Positions 18,220 to 27,457 of a stretch of DNA of 64,000 nucleotides are shown here, one piece after another. A program made the translations under genes and the position numbers. Under the pieces are notes generated by a model. It was not told where the DNA came from, did not search any database, and was given only the letters and a program-made list of their open reading frames with translations. Location of the stretch: positions 49,958 to 113,957 of the forward strand of contig JANXXX010000021.1 of assembly GCA_025350405.1 (NCBI GenBank), read 5' to 3'. The stretch comes from Gallionella sp. (GTDB lineage Bacteria > Pseudomonadota > Gammaproteobacteria > Burkholderiales > Gallionellaceae). The first letter of the stretch is position 1; every line of letters starts with the position of its first letter.

Positions 18220-19419
18220 CTACTTGCCCGCTCCGAGAAATATCTCCAGCAAATCATTCAAAAACCGCTGCCCCAGTTTCGTCGGCGCGATGCGCTGATG
18301 ATCCCTGATTAACAACCCACGCTGTTCCGCTTGTTCCAGCTCTCGGCGTATTTTGAGCAATGGCAGACTGGTGCGCTCCTGGAACAACACACTGTCGAAG
18401 CCTTCGTTCAAGCGTAGCGCGTTCATCATGAACTCGAACCCCAGCTCATCGCAACTGACTTCGTGTTCGGTTTGGATCGGCGCATCCTTGGCGACTTGCT
18501 GCATGTACGCTTGTGGCTGCTTGTAGCGCACCTGGCGGATCACCTTATCGGGAAAACTCAGCTTGCTGTGCGCGCCCGCACCTATGCCCAGGTAATCGCC
18601 GAACTGCCAGTAGTTGAGATTGTGACGCGAACGCTGCTTCGGTAGTGCGAATGCCGAAGTCTCGTAATGTTGATAACCGCTTGCCGCCAGCATTTCCTCG
18701 ATGCGCTGCTGCATGTCGCTGCTCGCATCGTCGTCCGGCAGCGCAGGCGGGTTGCGGTGGAACAGCGTGTTCGGCTCCAGCGTCAGGTGATAGCAGGACA
18801 GATGTTGCGGCGCGAATGACAGCGCGGTTTGCACATCCTGCAACGCCTCAGCCACTGTTTGCCTGGGCAGCGCATACATCAAATCGAGGTTGAGGTTATC
18901 GAAATGCTGCTGCGCAATTTCAATTGCGCGTTTGGCTTCATCGGCAGAATGGATGCGCCCCAGCGCTTGCAGATGCATATCGTTGAAACTCTGGATGCCC
19001 ATCGACAGCCGGTTCACCCCCGCGTCGCGATAAGCCGCGAAACGCGCTGCCTCCACCGTACCGGGATTCGCCTCCAGCGTGATCTCCGCATTGATGTCCA
19101 GTGGCAGCAACATGCGCACCTGACGCAATATTTCCGCGACACTCTCGCCGCGCAACAGACTGGGCGTGCCGCCGCCGAAAAATATCGTATAAACCTTGCG
19201 TCCCCAGATCAGCGGCAAGGCCAGTTCCAGATCGTGGATCAATGCGGCGACATATTCCTGCTCCGGAAAAGAGCTGCGCGCCTCATGCGAATTGAAATCG
19301 CAATACGGGCATTTGCGCACGCACCACGGAATATGGATATACAGCGACAGCGGCGGCAAGGCCTTAAAGTTCACGGCTTGCGATTTAAGGGCGATAGGTT
19401 GAAGCGGGTGGCTGGTCAT
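18220..19419 (-). CDS. hemW: Radical SAM family heme chaperone HemW
   Basis: SLYIHIPWCVRKCPYCDFNSH, FFGGGTPSLL; start at ATG 19419 (MTSHPLQPI) more likely than the track start 19656. Confidence 0.9.
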   Translation of the reverse strand: MTSHPLQPIALKSQAVNFKALPPLSLYIHIPWCVRKCPYCDFNSHEARSSFPEQEYVAALIHDLELALPLIWGRKVYTIFFGGGTPSLLRGESVAEILRQVRMLLPLDINAEITLEANPGTVEAARFAAYRDAGVNRLSMGIQSFNDMHLQALGRIHSADEAKRAIEIAQQHFDNLNLDLMYALPRQTVAEALQDVQTALSFAPQHLSCYHLTLEPNTLFHRNPPALPDDDASSDMQQRIEEMLAASGYQHYETSAFALPKQRSRHNLNYWQFGDYLGIGAGAHSKLSFPDKVIRQVRYKQPQAYMQQVAKDAPIQTEHEVSCDELGFEFMMNALRLNEGFDSVLFQERTSLPLLKIRRELEQAEQRGLLIRDHQRIAPTKLGQRFLNDLLEIFLGAGK

Positions 19420-19681
19420 GATTGTAGTAATGTAGTGCAAGCCAGGTCGGAACGGCTCTGCTGTTAGGGCATCCTGACGGATAGGCGAGGGGCACACCCT
19501 ACCAAGCCCGCGCTCATCGGGCAAGTCTCGCATTGGGAACCAGCGCGTGACTGGCCAAGCATTCCTAATGGGCTTGATAGCAAAGACTATCCCCCGCTGG
19601 ATGTTTGTTGCCTTACAATATTGCTCCGGTGAGTATCCCGCACCAGCGAATCGCACACGAATTCAGACGGATTAACTGCAC

Positions 19682-20653
19682 ATGAGTAATGAAATGATTC
19701 AATCTCCCGAAATTCTCAAAGTACTGCGATCAGCGCCCTTGTTCCGCGGGATACTTGGCGATTTACTCGTCAAACATTTAAGCACCGCCAGGCTGAAACA
19801 GTTGGCATCCGGTCGGGTTCTGCTCGTTCCCGGCCAGGTTAACAGCACACTCTACATCATCATTTCCGGTCGCCTGAATATTCAATCACAAGAATCCGAA
19901 GTCGAACCGATTGCTATCCTCGGCAAGGGGGAATGTGTCGGGGAAATGTCCATGCTGGGAGATTCACCTGTTTCGGCATACGTCATCGCCGCCACAGACT
20001 GCGAACTGCTTGCTATCGACCATGCAGCCATGTGGGAGTTGATCAACAGCTCCCATGCGGCCGCACATAATATGCTGAACATACTGACCAGCCGTATTCG
20101 CCATACCAACCTGATCGCAGCAGCGATCCTCGAGCAGCAGCAAGGGTTTTCGGGGAACCCGATGGTGGATGAGCTGACCGGACTATACAATCGGCGCTGG
20201 ATGCACGAAAAATTCGACCGGCATCTGCGTCGCGGCATCGTGGGCAAAAACCCGAGCTGTTTGTTTATACTGGAAATGGATCAGTTCAAGGAATTCAGCA
20301 ACAAATACGGACAACTGGGTGGCGATCAGGCGCTGCGCGATATCGCTTACACCATACTCTCCTGCCTACGCCCGGACGACCAGGCAGGGCGCTACCACGG
20401 TGAAAAATTCGCAATTTTTCAGCCCGGCACATCACTGCCTGATGCCCGCGTAGCTGCAAAAAGACTGCTGGCAGCCATCAACCAATCTTTGATCGTGTTA
20501 CCCAGCGGCGATGCATTGCCCCCGATTACTGTATCCATCGGCATCAGTCAGGCTCATCCGGACGATTCTTTGGAAAGCCTGTTCATTCGCGCCGATGAAG
20601 CTTTGCAGATTGCCAAGGTCTGTGGCGGAAACAGCTTGGAGTCTAAGCAATAG
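19682..20653 (+). CDS. Cyclic-nucleotide-binding-like + GGDEF-fold protein with degenerate GGDEF motif
   Basis: 323 aa; N-terminal cNMP-binding beta roll (LYIIISGRLNIQSQE...ILGKGECVGEMSMLGDSPVSAYVIA), C-terminal GGDEF fold (DELTGLYNRRW...GRYHGEKFAIF). Confidence 0.85.
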   Translation: MSNEMIQSPEILKVLRSAPLFRGILGDLLVKHLSTARLKQLASGRVLLVPGQVNSTLYIIISGRLNIQSQESEVEPIAILGKGECVGEMSMLGDSPVSAYVIAATDCELLAIDHAAMWELINSSHAAAHNMLNILTSRIRHTNLIAAAILEQQQGFSGNPMVDELTGLYNRRWMHEKFDRHLRRGIVGKNPSCLFILEMDQFKEFSNKYGQLGGDQALRDIAYTILSCLRPDDQAGRYHGEKFAIFQPGTSLPDARVAAKRLLAAINQSLIVLPSGDALPPITVSIGISQAHPDDSLESLFIRADEALQIAKVCGGNSLESKQ

Positions 20654-20769
20654 CGTTCCTGGCGTAAGCCGCGTAAAACACGAGCGGCAACACCCGTCCG
20701 ATGCATGCATGACGATACAGAGCGTTACATGCTTCGACCTGTCTGGCAGTTTCATCAAGGCGGATTTAT

Positions 20770-21366
20770 TTATCCCGGCATCACTTTCAGTCTTTCCAGC
20801 AATACCCTTAGCGCCTTGCCTCGATGGCTGATGGCGTGTTTCTGTTCGCGCTCCAGTTGCGCGCTGGTCTTGCCGAACTCCGGCAGCCAGAACAGCGGAT
20901 CGTAGCCGAAGCCGCCGGCGCCGCGTTGTTCGTGCGCAATCTCGCCGTGCCACTCGCCTTCCGCGATCAGCGGCTGTGGATCGTCAGCGTGGTGCAGCAG
21001 TACCAGCACGCAGTAGTAATGCGCACGACGATCAGTTATGCCCTGCATGTCTTGCAGTAATTTTTCGTTGTTGCGTTGATCAGATTTTGGATTGTCGCCC
21101 GCATAGCGCGCGGACAGCACGCCGGGCGCACCGCCCAGTGCAGTGACGCAGATGCCGGAATCATCCGCCAGCGCGGGCAAACCACTCAGGCGGCTGACGT
21201 GGCGCGCTTTGGCAAGCGCGTTCTCGACGAAGGTGACATGCGGTTCCTCGGCTTCGGAGATGCCGAGTTGCGCCTGCGTCAGCACCTCGATGCCGAGCGG
21301 CTGCAACAAAAACTGGAATTCGCGCAGCTTGCCGGGGTTGTTGGAGGCGATGACGAGTTTTTGCAT
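20770..21366 (-). CDS. rdgB: RdgB/HAM1 family non-canonical purine NTP pyrophosphatase
   Basis: 198 aa; VIASNNPGKLREF, LADDSGICVTALGGAPGVLSARYAG. Confidence 0.93.
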   Translation of the reverse strand: MQKLVIASNNPGKLREFQFLLQPLGIEVLTQAQLGISEAEEPHVTFVENALAKARHVSRLSGLPALADDSGICVTALGGAPGVLSARYAGDNPKSDQRNNEKLLQDMQGITDRRAHYYCVLVLLHHADDPQPLIAEGEWHGEIAHEQRGAGGFGYDPLFWLPEFGKTSAQLEREQKHAISHRGKALRVLLERLKVMPG

Positions 21367-21415
21367 GGTTTAAACAGTAGCGGCACGACAAGCCGTGCCC
21401 TACAAGGAATTGGCA

Positions 21416-22135
21416 TCAATCCTGTTCCAGCACCGCGCGCTGCTTCACGATCAATTGCGCGATGCCGGTCTTCGCCAGCTCCAGCAACTCGTCCATCTCG
21501 GCACGGGTGAAGGCGTGGCCTTCGGCGGTGCCCTGCACTTCGATGAAGTGGCCGTTGCCCAGCATCACGACGTTCATGTCGGTGTCGCAGGCGGAGTCTT
21601 CGAGGTAATCCAGATCCAGCACCGGCTTGCCCTGGTAGATGCCGACCGAGATCGCGGCGATGAAATCCTTGAGCGGGGATTCCTTGATCAGCCCTTTGCC
21701 GAGCAAGCCGCGCACCGCATCATACAGCGCGACGAATGCGCCGGTGATGCTGGCGGTGCGGGTGCCGCCGTCGGCCTGGATCACGTCGCAATCGATCTGG
21801 ATGGTGCGCTCGCCGAGTTTTTTCAAATCCACCACGGCGCGCAGGCTGCGCCCGATCAGGCGCTGGATCTCCTGGGTGCGCCCGGATTGTTTGCCCTTGG
21901 CGGCTTCGCGGCTCATGCGCTCGCCGGTGGAACGCGGCAACATGCCGTATTCGGCGGTGACCCAGCCTTCGCCGCTGCCTTTTTTATGCGGCGGGACTTT
22001 TTCTTCTACGCTGGCGGTGCAGATGACTTTGGTGTCGCCGCATTCGATCAGCACCGAGCCTTCGGCATGTTTGGTGTAGTTGCGGGTGAAGCGAATTTCA
22101 CGCAACTGGTTAGGTGATCTTTGGCTGGGACGCAT
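21416..22135 (-). CDS. rph: Ribonuclease PH
   Basis: 239 aa; [45 protein letters not shown]. Confidence 0.95.
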   Translation of the reverse strand: MRPSQRSPNQLREIRFTRNYTKHAEGSVLIECGDTKVICTASVEEKVPPHKKGSGEGWVTAEYGMLPRSTGERMSREAAKGKQSGRTQEIQRLIGRSLRAVVDLKKLGERTIQIDCDVIQADGGTRTASITGAFVALYDAVRGLLGKGLIKESPLKDFIAAISVGIYQGKPVLDLDYLEDSACDTDMNVVMLGNGHFIEVQGTAEGHAFTRAEMDELLELAKTGIAQLIVKQRAVLEQD

Positions 22136-22186
22136 AATAAATTCTCGCTAAAAGTTGAATGGGACAAGGTGGATATTATTAAAGAG

Positions 22187-22981
22187 TTATGAAATCCTGA
22201 GGACGAAACTGACCGGCTCAACAGTATCGTGGGCAATTTCACCGTTACCCCAGCGTACCATCAAGCCCGTGATGTTGTCAGAGTGTCCATCTTCGCGCTC
22301 CAAAGCACTGGTGATCAGGCCTTCCAGTACCTCTGCGACGGGTCTGGAGGCGACCGCCTCGACCAATTCCATGTCGGTGAACGGTCCCCACAGGCCATCG
22401 CTGCCGAGCAGCAATACGTCAGCGGATCGCAACGCGATGGGCCCGCCGGACTCCATATAGAATACGTCTTCGATACCGCCCAGACAGTTGGTGATATGGT
22501 TACGCTGCGGATGGAAACGGGCTTCATCAGCGGATATCTGGCCAGAGTCGACCCACTGCTGCACCACGGAGTGGTCGTTCGTTCTGACTACGACTGCGCC
22601 ATCGCGCAGCAAGTACAGGCGCGAATCTCCGGCGTGGCCCCAATACATCATGCCATCTTGTATCAACGCTGCCACACAGGTCGTCCCGGGGAAACTGCCC
22701 ATATCCTGATCATGCGGAAGCTTCATGATGCGCTCGTGGGCATGGCGCATGGTTTTCTGGATGAATTCGTCTGGATCAGCAATGCGCGGCTGCGCATACC
22801 GGCCAAACGATTCGACAAAAGTCTCGATGGTCAAACCGGCCGCCAGCTCCCCGTGCAGATGCCCGCCCATGCCATCCGCCAGCACCAATAACAACACATC
22901 GTTGGTATAGGCATATGCAACGCGATCCTGATTGAATTTGCGATTGCCGATATGGCTGGCCTGGTGTATCGAGAAGTTCAT
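22187..22981 (-). CDS. PP2C-family serine/threonine phosphatase
   Basis: NQDRVAYAYTNDVLLLVLADGMGGHLHGELAAG...GHAGDSRLYLLRDG...DGLWG...GHSDNITGLMVRW; start at ATG 22981 (MNFSIHQ) preferred. Confidence 0.88.
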   Translation of the reverse strand: MNFSIHQASHIGNRKFNQDRVAYAYTNDVLLLVLADGMGGHLHGELAAGLTIETFVESFGRYAQPRIADPDEFIQKTMRHAHERIMKLPHDQDMGSFPGTTCVAALIQDGMMYWGHAGDSRLYLLRDGAVVVRTNDHSVVQQWVDSGQISADEARFHPQRNHITNCLGGIEDVFYMESGGPIALRSADVLLLGSDGLWGPFTDMELVEAVASRPVAEVLEGLITSALEREDGHSDNITGLMVRWGNGEIAHDTVEPVSFVLRIS

Positions 22982-23063
22982 GAGCAAAGGGAAAATTTCA
23001 CAGGATGCAATCGTAATATAATGTATCACTTCAGCACAGCATTTTATTCGAAAGATTATTGCC

Positions 23064-23927
23064 ATGATCCTCAGCATGACCGGCTACGCCACTGCCAGCG
23101 CGGAACTTGACAGCGGCTCACTGACGCTGGAATTGCGCGCGGTCAACCACCGCTATCTGGACATCCAGTTGCGCATGCCGGATGAAATGCGCAGCCTGGA
23201 AGGGGAACTGCGAGTAGCGATCACCGCGCAATTGCAACGCGGCAAGGTGGAGTGCCGCATCAACTATGCGGCACGAACCGCGCAAAGCGGCGCCACGCTG
23301 AATCCCGGCCTGCTGCAACAACTTGTCGCGTGGAACAGTGAAGTGCAAGCCGCACTGCCCGATGCGCGCAGCCTGAGCGTGGCCGATGTGCTGCGCTGGA
23401 ACGGCGTACTGGAAACGCCCAGCGCCTCGGCGGACGAATTGCGCGCCACACTGCTGGATCTGCTGCAAACCGTGCTGCAGGAATTTTCCGCCTCGCGCGC
23501 CCGCGAGGGCGAGAAACTCAAGGACTTTTTGTTGCAGCGCGTGGACAAGATCGAATCCTTACGTGCTGGCGTGATGCCGCATGTGCCCGCCGCGATCGCC
23601 GCCTATGAACAAAAGCTCATCACCCGCTTGCGCGAGGCGATGCAAAATTCGGATGACGAGCGCATCCGCCAGGAGATCGCGCTGTTCGCCAGCAAGATCG
23701 ACGTGGATGAAGAGCTGTCGCGGCTGGCCAGCCATCTCAGCGAGATGCGCCGCATCCTCAGCCACGGCGGCGCGGTGGGAAAGCGGCTGGACTTTTTGAT
23801 GCAGGAACTGAACCGCGAAGCGAACACGCTGGGCTCGAAGTCGGTCGATGCCGAAGTGTCGCGCAGCGCGATGGAAATGAAGATACTCATCGAGCAAATG
23901 CGCGAGCAAATTCAAAATCTGGAGTAA
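23064..23927 (+). CDS. yicC: YicC family endoribonuclease
   Basis: 287 aa; MILSMTGYATASAELDSGSLTLELRAVNHRYLDIQLRMP. Confidence 0.9.
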   Translation: MILSMTGYATASAELDSGSLTLELRAVNHRYLDIQLRMPDEMRSLEGELRVAITAQLQRGKVECRINYAARTAQSGATLNPGLLQQLVAWNSEVQAALPDARSLSVADVLRWNGVLETPSASADELRATLLDLLQTVLQEFSASRAREGEKLKDFLLQRVDKIESLRAGVMPHVPAAIAAYEQKLITRLREAMQNSDDERIRQEIALFASKIDVDEELSRLASHLSEMRRILSHGGAVGKRLDFLMQELNREANTLGSKSVDAEVSRSAMEMKILIEQMREQIQNLE

Positions 23928-23936
23928 GGGCCCATT

Positions 23937-24554
23937 ATGTCAGGAAATTTGTTCATCATCAGCGCGCCTTCGGGTGCCGGCAAGACCAGTCTGGTGCACG
24001 CGCTGCTCGGCATCAATCCGCACATCGATCTGTCGATCTCGTACACCACGCGCGATCCTCGCCCCGGGGAACAGAATGGCAAGGACTATCACTTCGTCAG
24101 CCGCGATGAATTTCTTGCGATGGCGAAACGCGGGGAATTTCTGGAAAGCGCCGAAGTCTATGGCAACCTGTACGGGACGTCACAAACCTGGATCAACCAG
24201 GAGATCGCCAAGGGACGCGATATCCTGCTGGAGATAGATTGGCAGGGTGCGGCGCAAGTGCGGCGCCTGTTTCCCGGTTGCATCAGCATTTTCATCCTGC
24301 CTCCGTCCATTGAAGCGCTGGAACAGCGCCTCAATGGGCGCGGCAAGGACAATGCTGCGGTGATCGCCAGGCGCATGGCGGCGGCACGCGAAGATGTAGC
24401 GCATGTCGCCGAGTTCGATTATGTTATTATCAACGACAACCTGAACGAAGCGTTGCGCGAACTCGATGCGGTGGTGCTTGCCGCCAAGCTGACCTGTTCC
24501 AAGCAATTGGCTCGCCATCAGGCCTTAATCAATCAGCTACAAAAACCGGAGTAA
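23937..24554 (+). CDS. gmk: Guanylate kinase
   Basis: 205 aa; SAPSGAGKTSLVHALL, SISYTTRDPRPGEQNGKDYHFVS. Confidence 0.95.
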   Translation: MSGNLFIISAPSGAGKTSLVHALLGINPHIDLSISYTTRDPRPGEQNGKDYHFVSRDEFLAMAKRGEFLESAEVYGNLYGTSQTWINQEIAKGRDILLEIDWQGAAQVRRLFPGCISIFILPPSIEALEQRLNGRGKDNAAVIARRMAAAREDVAHVAEFDYVIINDNLNEALRELDAVVLAAKLTCSKQLARHQALINQLQKPE

Positions 24555-24557
24555 ATC

Positions 24558-24764
24558 ATGGCCCGTATTACCGTCGAAGAATGTCTCACCCAAATCCCGA
24601 ATCGCTTTGAGCTGACCCTGGTCGCCGCCTATCGCGCACGCCAATTGGCCAATGGTGCGGCGCATCTGGTAGACAACAGCAAGGACAAACCAACCGTCAT
24701 CGCATTGCGTGAAATCAGCGAAGGCAAGGTCGGCAAGGAAATCTTGAATCGCGGTCAAGCGTAA
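24558..24764 (+). CDS. rpoZ: RNA polymerase omega subunit
   Basis: 68 aa; [30 protein letters not shown]. Confidence 0.95.
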   Translation: MARITVEECLTQIPNRFELTLVAAYRARQLANGAAHLVDNSKDKPTVIALREISEGKVGKEILNRGQA

Positions 24765-24778
24765 TCGACTTAATTTCA

Positions 24779-24978
24779 AGGGTGCCTCAAAAAATTCAGA
24801 GTTCGCCCAAATGCCCCACAAGGGGACGCCGATCCACTACGGGCGAAAGCAGCCCGTGCGGAGTCGTCAGCAAGGCGTGAAAAAATTTCACAGCGCCGCA
24901 TATGATTGATATGTTAGCAAGAAATTTTTTTCGCAACGCAGCAGTTGGGATTAAATCTGGATTTTTAGAGGTACCCTT
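24779..24978. repeat. Palindromic MITE-like element, copy B (with ~55 bp internal extra sequence)
   Basis: AGGGTGCCTCAAAAAATTCAGAGTTCGCCCAAATGC...CAGCGCCGCATATGATTGATATGTTAGCAAGAAATTTTTTTCGCAACGCAGCAGTTGGGATTAAATCTGGATTTTTAGAGGTACCCT; nearly the same as copy C. Confidence 0.85.
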
Positions 24979-24980
24979 AA

Positions 24981-27095
24981 ATGGCCGACACAGATCTACT
25001 GATCGAGGAACTCTCCACCTATCTTAAACCGAAGGATGTCGAACACGTCCGTGTAGCGATTGAATTCAGCCGTGCGGCGCATCAGGGCCAGATGCGCCAA
25101 TCCGGCGATCCGTATATCTCCCATCCGATTGCCGTCGCGCGCATCCTGACACCGTTGCATATCGACGCGCAGGCGATCATCGCGGCGCTGTTGCACGATG
25201 TAGTCGAAGACACCGAGATCACCAGCGAACAAGTCGCCAAGAAATTCGGCAAGCCGGTGGCCGAATTGGTCGATGGCCTGAGCAAACTGGACAAGATCCA
25301 GTTCGAGACGCGCGAAGACGCGCAGGCGGAAAACTTCCGCAAGATGCTGCTGGCAATGGCGCGCGACGTACGCGTCATTCTGATCAAGCTGGCCGACCGC
25401 CTGCACAATATGCGCACGCTCGAATCCATGCCACCCGACAAGCGCGAGCGCATTGCGCGCGAGACCATGGAAATCTACGCGCCGATCGCCAACCGGCTCG
25501 GCCTGAACGACCTGCACCACGAACTGCAAGACCTCAGCTTTAAATATCTGCGCCCCACTCGCTACGCGGTACTGGCAAAAGCCCTGCTGGTGGCACGCGG
25601 CAATCGCCGCGAAGTGCTCGGCAAGATACTGGTGGCGATACGGCAACGGCTCGCCGAACACCACATCGAGGCGGATGTCACCGGCCGCGAGAAGAACATC
25701 TACAGCATTTACAAAAAGATGCAGAGTAAGTCGCTGGCATTTTCCGAGGTGCTGGACATCTATGGTTTCCGCGTGCTGGTGAATGACTTTGCCTCCTGCT
25801 ACGTGGCGATGGGCGTGCTGCATGGTTTATACAAACCGATCCCCGGCAAGTTCAAGGATTACATCGCCATCCCGAAATTGAATGGCTACCAATCACTGCA
25901 TACCACGCTGTTCGGCCCGTTTGGCACGCCCATCGAGATCCAGATACGCACCCACGAGATGCACCGGATCGCCGAGGCCGGCGTCGCTTCGCACTGGCTG
26001 TACAAGAGCGGCCATGATTCGATCAACGACCTGCACAAGAAAACCCACCAGTGGTTGCAGGAACTATTGGAAAGCCTGAGCCAGAGCAACGACTCATCCG
26101 AATTTCTCGAGCATCTCAAGGTGGACCTGTTCCCCGATGAAGTGTATGTCTTTACGCCCAAGGGCAAGATACTTTCGCTGCCGCGCGGTGCGACTGCGGT
26201 GGACTTCGCTTACAGCGTGCACACCGACATCGGTAATCGCTGCATCGCCGTCAAGGTGAACCATGAGCTGGTGCCGTTACGCACCGAACTCAGGAATGGC
26301 GACCGCGTGGAAGTCGTCACCGCCGCACATGCCCACCCCAATCCCAGCTGGCTGAGTTATGTCACCACCAGCAAGGCGCGCAGCCAGATCCGCCATTTCC
26401 TCAAGACCATGCAGTCCGGTGAATCGGCACAACTCGGCGAGCGTCTGCTCAACCAGGCGCTGCAGTCGCTGGGCGTCAAACCGCAAGACATCAGCGAAGC
26501 GCATTGGCATAAGTTGCTCAAAGATACCGGGGTAAAAACGCGCCAGGACATTCTGGCCGACATCGGCCTGGGCCGCCGCCTCAACATGGTCGTGGCACGG
26601 CAGCTGGCCAGCACCGGTGAAATGGTCGCCAATGAAACGGCCGCCCATTCAGTCATCACGATACAAGGCACAGAGGGCATGGCGGTGCAGTTCGCGCAAT
26701 GTTGCCATCCGATCCCGGGCGACCCGATCGTCGGCGTGATCAAGAGCGGGCAAGGCTTGCTGGTGCACACCCACGACTGCCCGACCCTGCGCCGGGGGCG
26801 CAGCAGCGGCGAGCAATGGCTGGATGTAGCATGGGACAAGAACATCCACCGCCCCTTCGCTGTCAATATCAAACTACTCGTTGCCGATCAGCGTGGCGTG
26901 CTGGCAAAGATTTCCGCCGCGATCGCCGAGGCGGACGCCAACATCGAGAACATCAACTTCACCCACGAAGGCGAATACTCCGGACTGCAATTCACGCTGG
27001 AGGTGAACAACCGTTTGCACCTGGCCAACATCATGCGTGGCTTACGCAAGATACCGGAGGTGGTGAGGATCATTCGGGTGAAGAATGTTTCGTGA
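24981..27095 (+). CDS. spoT: Bifunctional (p)ppGpp synthetase/hydrolase (SpoT/RelA family)
   Basis: 704 aa; HD motif HDVVEDTE, synthetase YKPIPGKFKDYIAIPKLNGYQSLHT, TGS and ACT domains. Confidence 0.93.
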   Translation: MADTDLLIEELSTYLKPKDVEHVRVAIEFSRAAHQGQMRQSGDPYISHPIAVARILTPLHIDAQAIIAALLHDVVEDTEITSEQVAKKFGKPVAELVDGLSKLDKIQFETREDAQAENFRKMLLAMARDVRVILIKLADRLHNMRTLESMPPDKRERIARETMEIYAPIANRLGLNDLHHELQDLSFKYLRPTRYAVLAKALLVARGNRREVLGKILVAIRQRLAEHHIEADVTGREKNIYSIYKKMQSKSLAFSEVLDIYGFRVLVNDFASCYVAMGVLHGLYKPIPGKFKDYIAIPKLNGYQSLHTTLFGPFGTPIEIQIRTHEMHRIAEAGVASHWLYKSGHDSINDLHKKTHQWLQELLESLSQSNDSSEFLEHLKVDLFPDEVYVFTPKGKILSLPRGATAVDFAYSVHTDIGNRCIAVKVNHELVPLRTELRNGDRVEVVTAAHAHPNPSWLSYVTTSKARSQIRHFLKTMQSGESAQLGERLLNQALQSLGVKPQDISEAHWHKLLKDTGVKTRQDILADIGLGRRLNMVVARQLASTGEMVANETAAHSVITIQGTEGMAVQFAQCCHPIPGDPIVGVIKSGQGLLVHTHDCPTLRRGRSSGEQWLDVAWDKNIHRPFAVNIKLLVADQRGVLAKISAAIAEADANIENINFTHEGEYSGLQFTLEVNNRLHLANIMRGLRKIPEVVRIIRVKNVS

Positions 27096-27177
27096 TTTTG
27101 TAGGGCGGGTTCCACCCGCCAATTAAGGCCGTTCGCCCTGAGCTTGTCGAAGGGTCAACGACCAAACCAAAGTCAAA

Positions 27178-27398
27178 ACCGCCGGGGGTAGCCCGGCAGC
27201 TAGTCACTTTTTCTTGCTTCGCCAAAGAAAAAGTAACCAAAAAGAAGGCGACCCCGGTTTGCCGCCCCTGCGGGGTACCCTGCGTTGCTCAACTGGTCAG
27301 GCGGCTGCGGAACTCGCGCTACGCGCTCAGACAGTCCTCGCCGAAATCCCCTGACCAGCCTGCGATACTCGGCGGCGCACAGGGGATGAAAAACCTAA
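27178..27398. repeat. Left arm of a ~220 bp inverted repeat flanking the HNH ORF
   Basis: ACCGCCGGGGGTAGCCCGGCAGCTAGT...CCCCTGACCAGCCTGCGATACTCGGCGGCGCACAGGGGATG; reverse complement recurs at 28500-28731, >90% identical by eye. Confidence 0.85.
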
Positions 27399-27457
27399 AA
27401 CCTTAAAATCGTATGGTGGGCACGATGTACCCACCATTTATAGAATTGCATTTTTCA

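Noticed and set aside
22187-23077. PP2C next to yicC as a possible defence kinase/phosphatase cluster
   Set aside because: No partner kinase or effector in the window; neighbours are housekeeping genes (rph, yicC, gmk).
27105-27165. GTAGGGCGGGTTCCACCCGCC and GTTCGCCCTGAGCTTGTCGAAGGG motifs
   Set aside because: Short repeats I recall as widespread in proteobacterial intergenic regions; not a locus-specific system.
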